Below are positions 5,103 to 13,105 of a stretch of 13,922 nucleotides of DNA, piece after piece (within the stretch, counting starts at the first letter, position 1; every line of letters starts with the position of its first letter). The position numbers were made by a program, and so were the translations under genes. This DNA is from CAZVIK01 sp964627045 (GTDB lineage Bacteria > Acidobacteriota > Terriglobia > Bryobacterales > Bryobacteraceae), in NCBI GenBank assembly GCA_964627045.1, contig CAZVIK010000097.1, positions 1 through 13,922 on the forward strand. Direction: 5' to 3'. Below the pieces are notes generated by a model. That model was not told the origin of the DNA, made no database searches, and was given only the letters and a program-made list of their open reading frames with translations.

Positions 5103-7553
5103 ATGTTGAGCCGGATTTCATTGGTGTTGACAGCGAGCTTGCTCGGTGGAGCTTTGCTCATGCGCACGCCGAGGCCTCGATCCGAGGCTCACGACTACCA
5201 GGATCTACGCGAGCTGCGTACTAAGGGAAACGCCCTATACCGATCGTTTCAATTCCGTGAGGCCGAACGGCTGTACGAGGAGGGACTCCGTCGCGCCGCC
5301 GCCGCGGGCCAGCGGAAGCACGAACTGGCGTTCCTCATTAACCTGGGCGGCGTGCGGTTCGCGATGTTCCGATATCGCGAGGCGATGGAGGCATTTCTTG
5401 ATGCGCGGCGGCTGGCGCGGGAGATCGGCGACCGGGAGATGCTGGCGGTGGCGAGCACGAATCTCTCCTCGCTGTACTTGAGCCAACAAGACGTCAACGC
5501 CGGCGCCGAGGCGGCGGGAGATCTGCTCGCGGGATTGCAGGCGTACCCAGGGAAGTCCCTGCCGCCGCTGATGACGATTCAGTGCGCGATGCTCTACGCC
5601 CGGCAGGGCGACTTCGCGCGGGCCGAGAGCCTGCTCCGGACGGCGGCCCACGATGCCAGCGCCGCCGGGGACGCGGCGGCCGAAGCGCGCGCGTGGGATC
5701 AATTGGGGTACGAGCGCCTGGCGCGCGGCGAGCACGAGGCGGCCGAACCCCCGGTGGTGGCGGCCTACCGGATCCGGAAATTGCAGCGGACCGCCGATAT
5801 CCAGTACTCCTACTACACACTCGGGCTGTTGCGTCTGGCACAGGGTAACGGCGCGGCGGCGGCGCGGATGTTCGAGGAGTGCTTGAGGGCCCTGGCCGAG
5901 ACGCCCGGCGCGCTGGAGGTCTGGCGCGTTCTCTACGGGGAAGGCCGCGCCAAGGCGATGATGGGCGACGATCTTGCGGCGCTCGGCGATTACCTGAAAG
6001 CGGCGGACTCGGCCCGGCGGGTCCGAGCGGAGGCCATCCCGGCCGATAGCGTATGGACGAACACCGGGGTGGATCAGTCACACCTGTATTCGACGCTGGT
6101 GAGAACGGCGGCAAGACTGTATTTCGCTTCCGGGGACCCGGCTCTAGCGCGGATCGCGTTCGATGCGGCCGAGGAGAATCGAGCTTCCGGACTACGGGCG
6201 CTGATTCAGACCTCGGAGGAGTGGCGAAGGCTGGTACCGGCAGGGTACTGGGAGACGCTGTCCAAACTGCGCGCCGCCGAGGCGTCGCCCGCGGCCGGCG
6301 CCGAACTCCGGAAGTTGCGCTACCGGCTCACCGAGATGGAGGCGGAGGCGGGCCTGGAGTTGCGCGAACGTTCGGACGGCACCGCTCCGGGGGCGCTCGA
6401 CGAACTGAGGCGGGCGATGGGCGGCGGCGAGGCGTATGTCAACATACACCTCGACGAAGCGGAGTCCTATCTGTGGCTGGTGACGGCCGGGGATCTTCGC
6501 CTTCTGCGCCTGCCGGGGCGGTCGGTCATCGAGAAGCAGGCCTCGCGCCTGGTGCGGGCGGTGCGCGACGACTCGGCGGATCAGGTGGCGGCCGGCGCCG
6601 AGTTGTACCGGACGCTGTTCGGCCAAGTGCACGAGACGCTGCGCGCGAAGGCCCGCTGGTCGCTGTCCCTGGAGGGTGGGCTGGTGCTGTGCCCACTGAG
6701 CGCGCTGGTGGCGGAGGTCTCCGGCGGCGTGCCGGAGTACGTGCTGGAACGCCACACGATCCGGCTGGTTCCGGCGGCGGGTTTGGCCCGACACCGGCGG
6801 CCGGCGGCGGGCTGGGATGGATCGCTGGTCGGGGTGGCCGATCCGATCTACAACACAGCCGACCCGCGGCGTCTGCGGTCGGGCGGCAGTGAGGCCGCCG
6901 CGGCGATTCCACTTCTTGGGATCCTGCCTCGGGTGTTCGCGGCACCGGCACAGGGCGCCGCCGGCGAAATGGCCCGGCTGGCAGCGAGCGGCCGCGAGGT
7001 CCAGGCCTGCTTCCGCGCTTTCGGGCCGCGCGCCAACGGCCGTTTGGTTCTTCTTGGCGAAGCGGCCACGGTCGAGGGAGTGCGCCGGGCGTTGGAGACG
7101 CGGCCGGCGGTGGTCCACTTCGCCACCCAATTCGTGATGTCCGCCCGATAGACGCGCCAAGCGCGGATAGCCCACAGCTTGGATCGGGCGGGGTCGCCGC
7201 AGTTGATGGGCCCGGGCGATGTGACCGCGTGGCGGCGGGCTCCGCGACTGGCGGTCTTGAGCGGATGCTCTTCGGCGGCAGCCGACACACTGCCGGCCGA
7301 GGGGCTAATGGGGATGACACGGGCGTGGCTGGCGGCGGGAGCGGGATCCGTGCTGGCGACACTGTGGCCGACGCCCGATGATCACGGGGACCTGCTGGAG
7401 TCGTTCTACCGGCAATTGGGCGCCTCCCGTAGCGAATCGCCCTGGGCCGTCGCCGAGGCGTTGCAGCAAGCGCAGCGGGAGGCCATGACGGCGCCTGGCC
7501 GGTCGGCGCGGGCGTCATCGTGGGCGGCCTATGTCCTGACGGGTTTGGAGTGA
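5103..7553 (+). pseudogene. TPR-CHAT caspase-like protease gene with in-frame TAG
   Basis: The full frame spans 817 codons with one internal TAG (7149-7151, codon 683). The N-terminus MLSRISLVLTASLLGGALLM looks like a signal peptide or membrane anchor. Tetratricopeptide-type helices (NALYRSFQFREAERLYEEGL and similar) follow over about residues 35-400, and then a CHAT domain from about 460. CHAT proteases use a His-Cys pair. The Cys is intact (LSGCSS, residue 722 in this numbering), but the His motif reads HFATQF with Gln676 (CAA) where family members have His. Shortly after the TAG, RIAHSLD replaces the usual LIALSLD-type strand. Sequence on both sides otherwise looks normal and in one frame. 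AGAGG 8 bases before ATG 5103 supports that start; the frame also opens at a GTG (5058) inside the inverted repeat. Possible readings are a recent pseudogene, local sequence error, or stop readthrough. The stop overlaps the sigma gene's ribosome binding region. Confidence 0.72.
7152..7553 (+). pseudogene. C-terminal part of the CHAT domain, beyond the TAG
   Basis: These 133 residues are in the same frame as the upstream part and complete its CHAT domain: SPQLMGPGDVTAW, LAVLSGCSSAAAD with the presumed catalytic Cys, then EGLMGMTRAWLAAGAGSVLATLWPT and SWAAYVLTGLE at the end. No ribosome binding site precedes any candidate restart codon (TTG 7179, ATG 7206), so it is probably not made as a separate protein. 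Its good conservation suggests the interruption is recent or an artefact. Confidence 0.65.
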
Positions 7554-7558
7554 ATCAC

Positions 7559-8212
7559 ATGGATTGTGCCGGCAACCAGTCAACTATGCCGTCGAACCAG
7601 CCGGTGTCCGCCACCGACTGGGGTCTCCTTGTACAGCAGATCCGCGACGAAGACCCCGCCGCCATGGAGCACCTCTACCGGATCTTCGGACGCGGAATCC
7701 GTTACTACCTTTGCCGGCAACTGGGCCCGCAGGACTTGGAGGACAAAGTCCACGACACGTTCCTGATCGTGGTGCAGGCGATTCGGCGGGGCGATCTGCG
7801 CGAGCCGGACCGCCTGATGGGTTTCGTGCGGACCGTGGTCCGCCGCCAGGTGGCGGCTTCCATCGAACACGCGGTGCACACGCGCCGGGACGTTCAGGAT
7901 GTGGACGAAACGGCCGGGTTGACCGATCATTCCCAGACGCCCGAGGAAACGGTCATATCGCGGCAGCAGGCGGAGATCATGGCCTCGGTTCTGCGAAGCA
8001 TCTCGAAACGCGACCGCGAGGTTCTCACGCGTTTCTACCTCTTGGAGCAATCCCAGACCCAAATCTGCGAGGAAATGCGGCTCACCGAGACGCAATTCCG
8101 CCTTCTGAAGAGCCGCGCCAAGGCGCGATTTGGGGAACTGGGGCGCCGGCGGCTCGTCCGGCGTCCGCTGGAGCGAGTTTTTTTGAGAAAGGCGGCGGGC
8201 TCCGCACACTAA
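7559..8212 (+). CDS. ECF-type RNA polymerase sigma factor
   Basis: A 217-residue sigma-70 family protein of the short extracytoplasmic-function type. It contains only regions 2 and 4. Region 2 covers about residues 35-105, with MEHLYRIFGRGIRYYLCRQL, then LEDKVHDTFLIVVQAI and LMGFVRTVVRRQV. Region 4 covers about 140-200, with LRSISKRDREVLTRFYLLEQSQTQICEEM followed by the recognition helix LTETQFRLLKSRAKARF. The ATG at 7559 has GGAG eight bases upstream, which overlaps the end of the TPR-CHAT frame, so the two are probably translated from one transcript. The frame extends upstream to 7520, but without a ribosome binding site. The zinc-finger membrane protein 60 bases downstream is the likely partner that holds it inactive. 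The target promoters are unknown. Confidence 0.9.
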   Translation: MDCAGNQSTMPSNQPVSATDWGLLVQQIRDEDPAAMEHLYRIFGRGIRYYLCRQLGPQDLEDKVHDTFLIVVQAIRRGDLREPDRLMGFVRTVVRRQVAASIEHAVHTRRDVQDVDETAGLTDHSQTPEETVISRQQAEIMASVLRSISKRDREVLTRFYLLEQSQTQICEEMRLTETQFRLLKSRAKARFGELGRRRLVRRPLERVFLRKAAGSAH

Positions 8213-8272
8213 GCATCCAGGGATGGTAGAACGGTAGATCGCGTTGCACGCACTACCCGAAAGGATGCTGTC

Positions 8273-8902
8273 ATGCGGTCCGGCCTTGAGCACGCGTCCG
8301 AAGACGACCTGGAGTTGTTCTGTCTGGGGAGACTCCCGTCTTTGGAGACCGAAATGCTGGAGGAACACCTGTTGGTGTGTCCCGACTGTCAGGACCGCCA
8401 CCGGGAAACCGAAGACTACATCCGGGCGCTGAAGACGGCGGCGGCGGAATTGGGGCGCGCGAAGACCAGCGGGTCCGGGCGGTGGACCGCGGGCTTTCTG
8501 GCGTGGCCCAAGGCTGCGTGGGGACTGGCGGGCGCGGCGGTGGTGGCGGCGCTGCTGTGGCTGCCGGCGGCGGGATTGCTTTCGCGTCCGGCTTCCGGGG
8601 TCCCGGTGGCCGTGGCCCTTCAGACCTTCCGGGGCGAAACGCCGCGAACGGCGGTGGCGCCCGAGCGCCGGGCCCTGGTGTTGAAACCCGAAGTGGGAGC
8701 CATGCCGCTTCCGCCGGCCTTGGAGGTGCAGGTGGTGGACGCTTCCGGCCGACGCGTGACGCAACTGGCCGTTCGTGCCTCCGGAACGGAGATTCCGATC
8801 TCGCTGCCGGAAGGTCTCGCCCGCGGGACGTACTGGGTTCGTCTCATTGGTCCGGCGCCGGGCGGGGAGTTGCTCCAGGAGTACTCGCTCCGCGTCGAAT
8901 AG
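8273..8902 (+). CDS. Zinc-finger anti-sigma-like membrane protein
   Basis: A 209-residue protein with the layout of a membrane-bound anti-sigma factor. The N-terminal cytoplasmic part carries His32-x3-Cys36-x2-Cys39 (EEHLLVCPDC), the zinc-binding signature of ZAS-type anti-sigma domains. One membrane helix follows at about 82-104 (AAWGLAGAAVVAALLWLPAAGLL). The remaining about 105 residues would be outside the cytoplasm, with beta-rich sequence (LEVQVVDASGRRVTQLAVRASGTEIPISLP) suggesting a small immunoglobulin-like or carboxypeptidase-regulatory-like fold. The ATG at 8273 has AAGGA seven bases upstream. The position directly after the ECF sigma gene supports the role of sequestering that sigma factor; this is inference from context and motif. 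The outer domain could be the sensing part or a target of proteolysis. Confidence 0.8.
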   Translation: MRSGLEHASEDDLELFCLGRLPSLETEMLEEHLLVCPDCQDRHRETEDYIRALKTAAAELGRAKTSGSGRWTAGFLAWPKAAWGLAGAAVVAALLWLPAAGLLSRPASGVPVAVALQTFRGETPRTAVAPERRALVLKPEVGAMPLPPALEVQVVDASGRRVTQLAVRASGTEIPISLPEGLARGTYWVRLIGPAPGGELLQEYSLRVE

Positions 8903-8911
8903 CGGGGCGCC

Positions 8912-9571
8912 TCAAAAAACGCGGCGCTTCAACTTCTCCACAGTGAACTTGGCCGTGTCGGCCACCGCCATCACCGTCATAACGCCGGCCTGAACCGGGT
9001 CGGAGACCACCAGGTCCGCGGCGTCCGGCACGCTGCCGGCCATGTTCAGGCTGACGACCAGCAAACCCTGGGCCCGGACTTCCCGCACCGCAGCCTCGAT
9101 CTCGCCCCCCATCAGGGAACCGGCCAGCACCAGCGCGCGGGCGCGGGGCAGACGCGCGACGGCTCGGACCGCGTCGGCCAGCGGGCGCTCCCCCACCAAA
9201 GGAATCGTATCCACCGAGATGTGCTCGCCGCGAATGTTGTGGCGGTCGGCTTCGGAGATGGCGCCGATGGCCACCTGGCCCACCTGCGCGCCGCCGCCCA
9301 TAATGATGATCCGCTTGCCGTAGATCTTCTGGAACGTCTGGACCACGGCGACGTGCTGCACGAGGGCGAGGCCCCGCAAATCGGCCGCCAGCGCGTCGAC
9401 CGGACCCTCCAGGTCGATCTCGAAGTAAAGCCGCGCCTCGGGCGGGCGGTTCTCGATGATCTCGACCGTGGTGATGTCGCCGCGGTGGCGTGCAATGACG
9501 CCGGTCAGTTCGTGCAGGCCTCCGGGGCCCGCCTGCGCGTGGATCAAGAGGCCGAATCGTTCCGCCGCCAT
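8912..9571 (-). CDS. ACT domain / DUF5612 protein
   Basis: A 219-residue protein of unknown function. The N-terminal about 80 residues (RFGLLIHAQAGPGGLHELTGVIARHRGDITTVEII) form a recognisable ACT domain, a small-molecule-binding regulatory module often specific for amino acids. The C-terminal part starts with RIIIMGGGAQVGQVAIGAI (87-105), a nucleotide-binding-like glycine-rich turn. It continues with DTIPLVGERPLADAVRAVARLPRARALVLAGSLMGGEI and SLNMAGSVPDAADLVVSDPVQAGVM. I recognise this as the DUF5612 arrangement, which I recall also from methanogens. It is the last gene of the gnd operon, one base after the phosphatase stop; GAGGTGA lies about 11 bases upstream of its ATG. A regulator or sensor of a metabolite is plausible but unproven. 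Confidence 0.75.
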   Translation of the reverse strand: MAAERFGLLIHAQAGPGGLHELTGVIARHRGDITTVEIIENRPPEARLYFEIDLEGPVDALAADLRGLALVQHVAVVQTFQKIYGKRIIIMGGGAQVGQVAIGAISEADRHNIRGEHISVDTIPLVGERPLADAVRAVARLPRARALVLAGSLMGGEIEAAVREVRAQGLLVVSLNMAGSVPDAADLVVSDPVQAGVMTVMAVADTAKFTVEKLKRRVF

Positions 9572-9572
9572 G

Positions 9573-10115
9573 CTAGCCGGTCACCTCGTACTTGCGCAGC
9601 AGGTCTTCCCAGTAGCCCTGGGCTTTCAGGATCAATTCGGCGGTTTCGCGCAACGCGCCGTTGCCTCCCGGGGCGGCGGTCACATAGTGTGCGCACTGCT
9701 TGACCTCCGGGCGGGCGTTGGCCGTGGCGATGGCGAAGCCCACGCGGCGCATGACGACGACATCGGTCAAGTCGTCGCCGACGTAAGCAACCTGCTCCGG
9801 TGTTACCCCCGACTTCGCCAGGATTTCCTCGAGGATCGGGATCTTCTCGATGTGCCCCTGGTAGATGTGGGCGAAGTGGCACTGGCGTGCGCGCGCCTCG
9901 GTGGCGGGCGACACGCGCCCGCTGATCAAGCCCGTGGCGATGCCCTTCCAGTGGAGCCATTGCAGGGCGATGCCATCCTGGCTATCGAACCCCTTGGTCT
10001 CAAAGATGCCGCCCGCCGGATCGGGCAAATTATAGAGCTTGCCGTCGGTGAGGACCCCGTCCACGTCCATCAGGAGGAGCTTCACCCCGGCGGCGAGCCG
10101 CGTGATTTCGTCCAT
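9573..10115 (-). CDS. kdsC: KdsC/YrbI-type HAD phosphatase
   Basis: A 180-residue cap-less haloacid-dehalogenase phosphatase of the KdsC group. The reference reaction is hydrolysis of 3-deoxy-D-manno-octulosonate 8-phosphate to Kdo, the inner sugar of lipopolysaccharide. Motif I is LLLMDVDGVLTDG with nucleophile Asp17 and acid/base Asp19. Motif II is in GLISGR (about 62-67), and motif III is VGDDLTD with Asp114/Asp115. The C-terminal GGNGALRETAELIL is the KdsC tail. The ATG at 10115 follows the gnd stop by one base and is the natural start; the frame stays open upstream into gnd, but that stretch is only the gnd shadow. Related phosphatases act on other sugar acids, and no other Kdo gene is present here, so Kdo-8-phosphate specificity is likely but not certain. 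Confidence 0.85.
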   Translation of the reverse strand: MDEITRLAAGVKLLLMDVDGVLTDGKLYNLPDPAGGIFETKGFDSQDGIALQWLHWKGIATGLISGRVSPATEARARQCHFAHIYQGHIEKIPILEEILAKSGVTPEQVAYVGDDLTDVVVMRRVGFAIATANARPEVKQCAHYVTAAPGGNGALRETAELILKAQGYWEDLLRKYEVTG

Positions 10116-10116
10116 G

Positions 10117-11529
10117 TCAGCTAAACCACTCCGTGTGGAACTTCTGTCCGCGAGGCTTGTCCACCCGCTCGTAGGTGTGCGCGCCGAAGTAGTCGCGCTG
10201 GCCCTGGAGCAGGTTCTGGGGCAGCCGCTCCCGGCGATAGCTGTCGATGTACCCCAGCGAAGCGGCCAACGCCAGAACCGGTACGCCGAACTCGACGGCC
10301 TTGGCCACCACGGTGCGCAACTCGGCCTGTAACAGGTTGGCGTTATCGCGGAACGGCTGGGCGAGCAGCAGATTCGGCAGTTCGCGATCGGCGGCGAAGG
10401 CCGCGCGGATCGAGTCCAGTACACGCGCCCGGATGATGCAGCCGCCCTTCCAGATGCGCGCGATCTCGACGAAGTCCAGGCTGTAGCCGTACTCGCGCGA
10501 GGCCTCGCGCATCAAGGAGAAACCCTGCGCATAGCAGGTGAGAATGGACAGGCGCAGCGCACCTTGCAGGCAGGCCAGCAGCACGGCTTTGTCCGCCGCG
10601 GGAGGGGCCGCCGGGCCGGTCAATACCTTGGAAGCCGCGACGCGTTCATCCTTGATCGCCGAAAGGATGCGGCCTTCCAGGGCGGCGTTGATCGTGGGAA
10701 TGGCCACGCCGAGGTCCAGGGCGTTCTGCGAAGTCCACTTGCCGGTACCCTTCTGCCCGGCCTTGTCGAGGATGACGTCGACCAGCGGCTGGCCGGTTTC
10801 CGGATCGGTCTTGTCCAGGACGGCGGCGGTGATCTCGATCAGGTAGGAGTTCATCTCGCCTTCATTCCAGCGGGCGAACACCTTCTGCATTTCGGCGGCA
10901 TTCATGCCGAGGACGGACTTCATGAAGTCGTAGGCCTCGCAGATGAGCTGCATGATGCCGTACTCGATCCCGTTGTGGACCATCTTGACGTAGTGGCCGG
11001 CGCCGCCGCGTCCGATGTAGCCGCAGCAGGCGCCGCCGTCGACCTTGGCCGCGATGGCGGTGAGGATCGGCTCGACCAGACGGTACGCGTCTTCCTGGCC
11101 GCCCGGCATCAGCGCCGGACCGAGCAGCGCGCCTTCTTCTCCGCCGCTGACGCCGGAGCCGATGTAGCGGATGCCCATCGCTTCCAGGTCCTTGTTCCGC
11201 CGGTCGGTGTCCACGAAGAAGGAGTTGCCGCCGTCGAGAAGGATGTCGCCGGCCGCCAAGACCGGCTTCAGGTCGCGAATGACGGCGTCAACGGGCGCGC
11301 CCGCGGGAACCATCAGGAGGATCTTCCGGGGTGTGACGAGAGACTCGACGAGGCTTGCGAGCGTGGCGGCCGTCGTCATCCCGGCCTTGCCGGCCCATTT
11401 CTTTCTGGAGGCCTCCGCCTTGGCGGCGTCCAGGTCAAAACCGGCGACCGAGCAGCCGCGGCTCTGCATATTCAGGGCAAGATTCTGCCCCATGACTCCC
11501 AATCCCACGATGCCGATGTCGTATGGCAT
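10117..11529 (-). CDS. gnd: 6-phosphogluconate dehydrogenase, decarboxylating
   Basis: Pentose-phosphate enzyme that oxidises and decarboxylates 6-phosphogluconate to ribulose 5-phosphate. The protein has 470 residues, the long E. coli-like form. Visible are GIVGLGVMGQNLALN (6-20), the substrate-binding VSGGEEGALLGPALMPGG (127-144), catalytic Lys182 and Glu189 in GAGHYVKMVHNGIEYG, KGTGKWTSQNALDLG, and the C-terminal RDYFGAHTYERVDKPRGQKFHTEWFS. At the end of strand 2, where E. coli has FNRSRE contacting the NADP phosphate, this protein has FDLDAA (31-36), which suggests a preference for NAD+. The ATG at 11529 has GGGAG nine bases upstream, with a GAAAGCTTTC palindrome in between; the frame opens further upstream (11571) without support. 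First gene of an operon with the KdsC-type phosphatase and the ACT-DUF5612 protein. Confidence 0.96.
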   Translation of the reverse strand: MPYDIGIVGLGVMGQNLALNMQSRGCSVAGFDLDAAKAEASRKKWAGKAGMTTAATLASLVESLVTPRKILLMVPAGAPVDAVIRDLKPVLAAGDILLDGGNSFFVDTDRRNKDLEAMGIRYIGSGVSGGEEGALLGPALMPGGQEDAYRLVEPILTAIAAKVDGGACCGYIGRGGAGHYVKMVHNGIEYGIMQLICEAYDFMKSVLGMNAAEMQKVFARWNEGEMNSYLIEITAAVLDKTDPETGQPLVDVILDKAGQKGTGKWTSQNALDLGVAIPTINAALEGRILSAIKDERVAASKVLTGPAAPPAADKAVLLACLQGALRLSILTCYAQGFSLMREASREYGYSLDFVEIARIWKGGCIIRARVLDSIRAAFAADRELPNLLLAQPFRDNANLLQAELRTVVAKAVEFGVPVLALAASLGYIDSYRRERLPQNLLQGQRDYFGAHTYERVDKPRGQKFHTEWFS

Positions 11530-11653
11530 GAAAGCTTTCTCCCTTGGGGGGGCGCGCCCCGGGCGGCCCACTGCGGCGGATCACTCCATTCGCTGCTTGA
11601 AAGGACGGGCAACCCGGCGGCTCCCAGCCGTACAATTGGTGTACGAGGCAGGA
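11530..11653. promoter_or_regulatory. gnd / tilS divergent intergenic region with palindromes
   Basis: 124 bases between divergent genes. GAAAGCTTTC (11530-11539) is a perfect 10-base palindrome between the gnd ribosome binding site and its ATG. GGGGCGCGCCCC (11549-11560) is a perfect 12-base palindrome about 20 bases upstream of gnd. Toward tilS, TACAAT at 11631-11636 could be a -10, but no matching -35 is visible; TTGAAA at 11597-11602 is too far away. No promoter can be assigned firmly. Confidence 0.35.
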
Positions 11654-13012
11654 GTGCTGCGCCGCGTCGCCGAGTTCATTACTCGTTATAGCATGTTCGC
11701 CCCGGGCCAGACCGCCGGCGTTGCCGTCAGCGGGGGTGCCGATTCGGTGTGTCTTCTGAACATCCTCAAAGAGCTGGCGCCGCGTTGGGGGCTCAAGTTG
11801 GTCGTGCTCCACCTGGACCACCAGCTTCGCGGCGAGGAATCGCGCCGGGACGCTGAGTTTGTAGAGCAGTTAGCGCGCGGGTTCGGATTGGAATACCGCC
11901 TCAAGCGTGTCAATGTGGGCGCGCTCCGGGCCGCTACGGGCGACAACCTGGAGCAGGCTGCGCGGCGCGCACGGCGGGAGTTCTACGCGGAGTCGATTCA
12001 GAGCGGGCTGGTGAGCAGGATCGCGACAGGCCACACGCGCTCCGACCAGGCCGAGACGGTGTTGCTGAGGCTGCTGCGCGGCGCCGGGGCGGCCGGGCTG
12101 GCGGGGATTCTGCCGGTGACGCCGGACGGCCTGGTGCGTCCATTGCTCGGCGTGGGCCGGGCCGAGGTCGAAGCCTTTCTCGGTGAGCGCGGAATCCGCT
12201 GGCGGGAGGATGCGAGCAATCAGGACTTTCGATTCGCCAGGAATCGTGTGCGCCGCCAGGTGCTCCCCACGCTGGCGCGCGACTTCAACCCGGCCCTGGA
12301 AGAGGCGCTGGCGCGTACGGCGGCGCTCGCCGGTGAGGACGAGGCGTACTGGGAGCGCGAGGCGGCGCGGCACGCGGCCGAAGCGCTGGTCTCGAGGCCG
12401 CCAGCGGTTCTGATCCAGGCCGGATCGCTGGCGGCGATGGCGCGTCCGGTGGCTCGACGCGTGGTCCGCCGGGCGATCGAGGAAGTTCGCGGGGACCTGC
12501 GGCGGGTGGAGTTCGAGCACGTCGAAAGAATCGCCGCGCTTGCCGAAGAGAAGAGAGGGCATGGAAGGGTTCAGCTTCCGGGCGTCGAAGCAACGCGCTC
12601 GTTCGATTGGCTGAGGTTGGCCCCCCCGGAGAAGGCGGACGGGCATGCCCGCCAGTATCAGATTCCCCTGGAGGTCCCGTCCACGATGACGTTGCCTGGC
12701 GGCGGGAGGCTGCGGGCGGTGGTTTCCGATGATGGGGCCGTCGCGCGTGGGCTGGATTGGGAGAGCCTCCCGCGGCCCCTGGAGGTGAGGTCGTGGCGTC
12801 CGGGCGACCGCTACACGCCGGCCGGGCGATCCAGGCCGGTATCGCTCCGGGAGCTTTTTCAGACTTGCCGTGTGCCGCTTTGGGAGCGGGCCGGATGGCC
12901 GGTGGTGGCCGGGGGCGGCGTCATCCTGTGGGTGCGCCGGTTCGGCCCCGAAGCGCGCTACCTGGCGGCGGGCGGTGGCCGGAAAACGCTGAAATTCGAA
13001 GAAATTGAGTAG
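11654..13012 (+). CDS. tilS: tRNA(Ile)-lysidine synthetase
   Basis: Essential enzyme that attaches lysine to C34 of the CAU-anticodon isoleucine tRNA in an ATP-dependent reaction, so that it reads AUA codons. About 452 residues. The PP-loop ATP site is VAVSGGADS (23-31). It is followed by LHLDHQLRGEESRRDAEF, TGHTRSDQAETVLLRLLRG and WREDASNQDFRFARNRVR, all standard for the catalytic domain. The C-terminal TilS domain is visible as LEVRSWRPGDRYTPAG, LRELFQTCRVPLWERAGWPVV and GGVILWVRRFGPEARY. I set the start at GTG 11654 because GAGG lies five bases upstream and the length fits the family; GTG 11639 and ATG 11693 are alternatives. The frame is open far upstream through the gnd antisense and must not be used as the gene. 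ftsH follows 93 bases downstream, a frequent bacterial neighbour. Confidence 0.95.
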   Translation: MLRRVAEFITRYSMFAPGQTAGVAVSGGADSVCLLNILKELAPRWGLKLVVLHLDHQLRGEESRRDAEFVEQLARGFGLEYRLKRVNVGALRAATGDNLEQAARRARREFYAESIQSGLVSRIATGHTRSDQAETVLLRLLRGAGAAGLAGILPVTPDGLVRPLLGVGRAEVEAFLGERGIRWREDASNQDFRFARNRVRRQVLPTLARDFNPALEEALARTAALAGEDEAYWEREAARHAAEALVSRPPAVLIQAGSLAAMARPVARRVVRRAIEEVRGDLRRVEFEHVERIAALAEEKRGHGRVQLPGVEATRSFDWLRLAPPEKADGHARQYQIPLEVPSTMTLPGGGRLRAVVSDDGAVARGLDWESLPRPLEVRSWRPGDRYTPAGRSRPVSLRELFQTCRVPLWERAGWPVVAGGGVILWVRRFGPEARYLAAGGGRKTLKFEEIE

Positions 13013-13042
13013 CTTGCCGATTGGCGGGATCCTCCCGGGCGG

Positions 13043-13072
13043 TTGGGCCGTCTATAAGAATAGGGCTACAAT
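13043..13072 (+). promoter_or_regulatory. Candidate promoter of ftsH
   Basis: TACAAT (13067-13072) is a good -10. TTGGGC (13043-13048) is a weak -35 at 18-bp spacing. An overlapping TATAAG (13053-13058) is another possible -10. The leader to the ATG at 13106 would be about 27 bases. The short stem CGGGA/TCCCG at 13025-13037 lies between tilS and this site and lacks a T-tract. Confidence 0.4.
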
Positions 13073-13105
13073 GGTAACGAGGCCCCCCGCCTGTCTGGAG
13101 GCGCA

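Noticed and set aside
7580..8764. Long minus-strand frame (394 codons) over the sigma and anti-sigma genes
   Set aside because: It is antisense to two genes with clear motifs and shows no family feature. Such frames are common opposite GC-rich genes.
8907..8927. Possible bidirectional terminator between the anti-sigma-like and DUF5612 genes
   Set aside because: GCGCC/GGCGC can pair, but the A/T run lies in the loop and partly codes the DUF5612 C-terminus, so no proper stem followed by a T-tract exists.
11171..11653. Upstream extension of the tilS frame into gnd
   Set aside because: It is antisense to the well-identified gnd. TilS family similarity starts around 11654.
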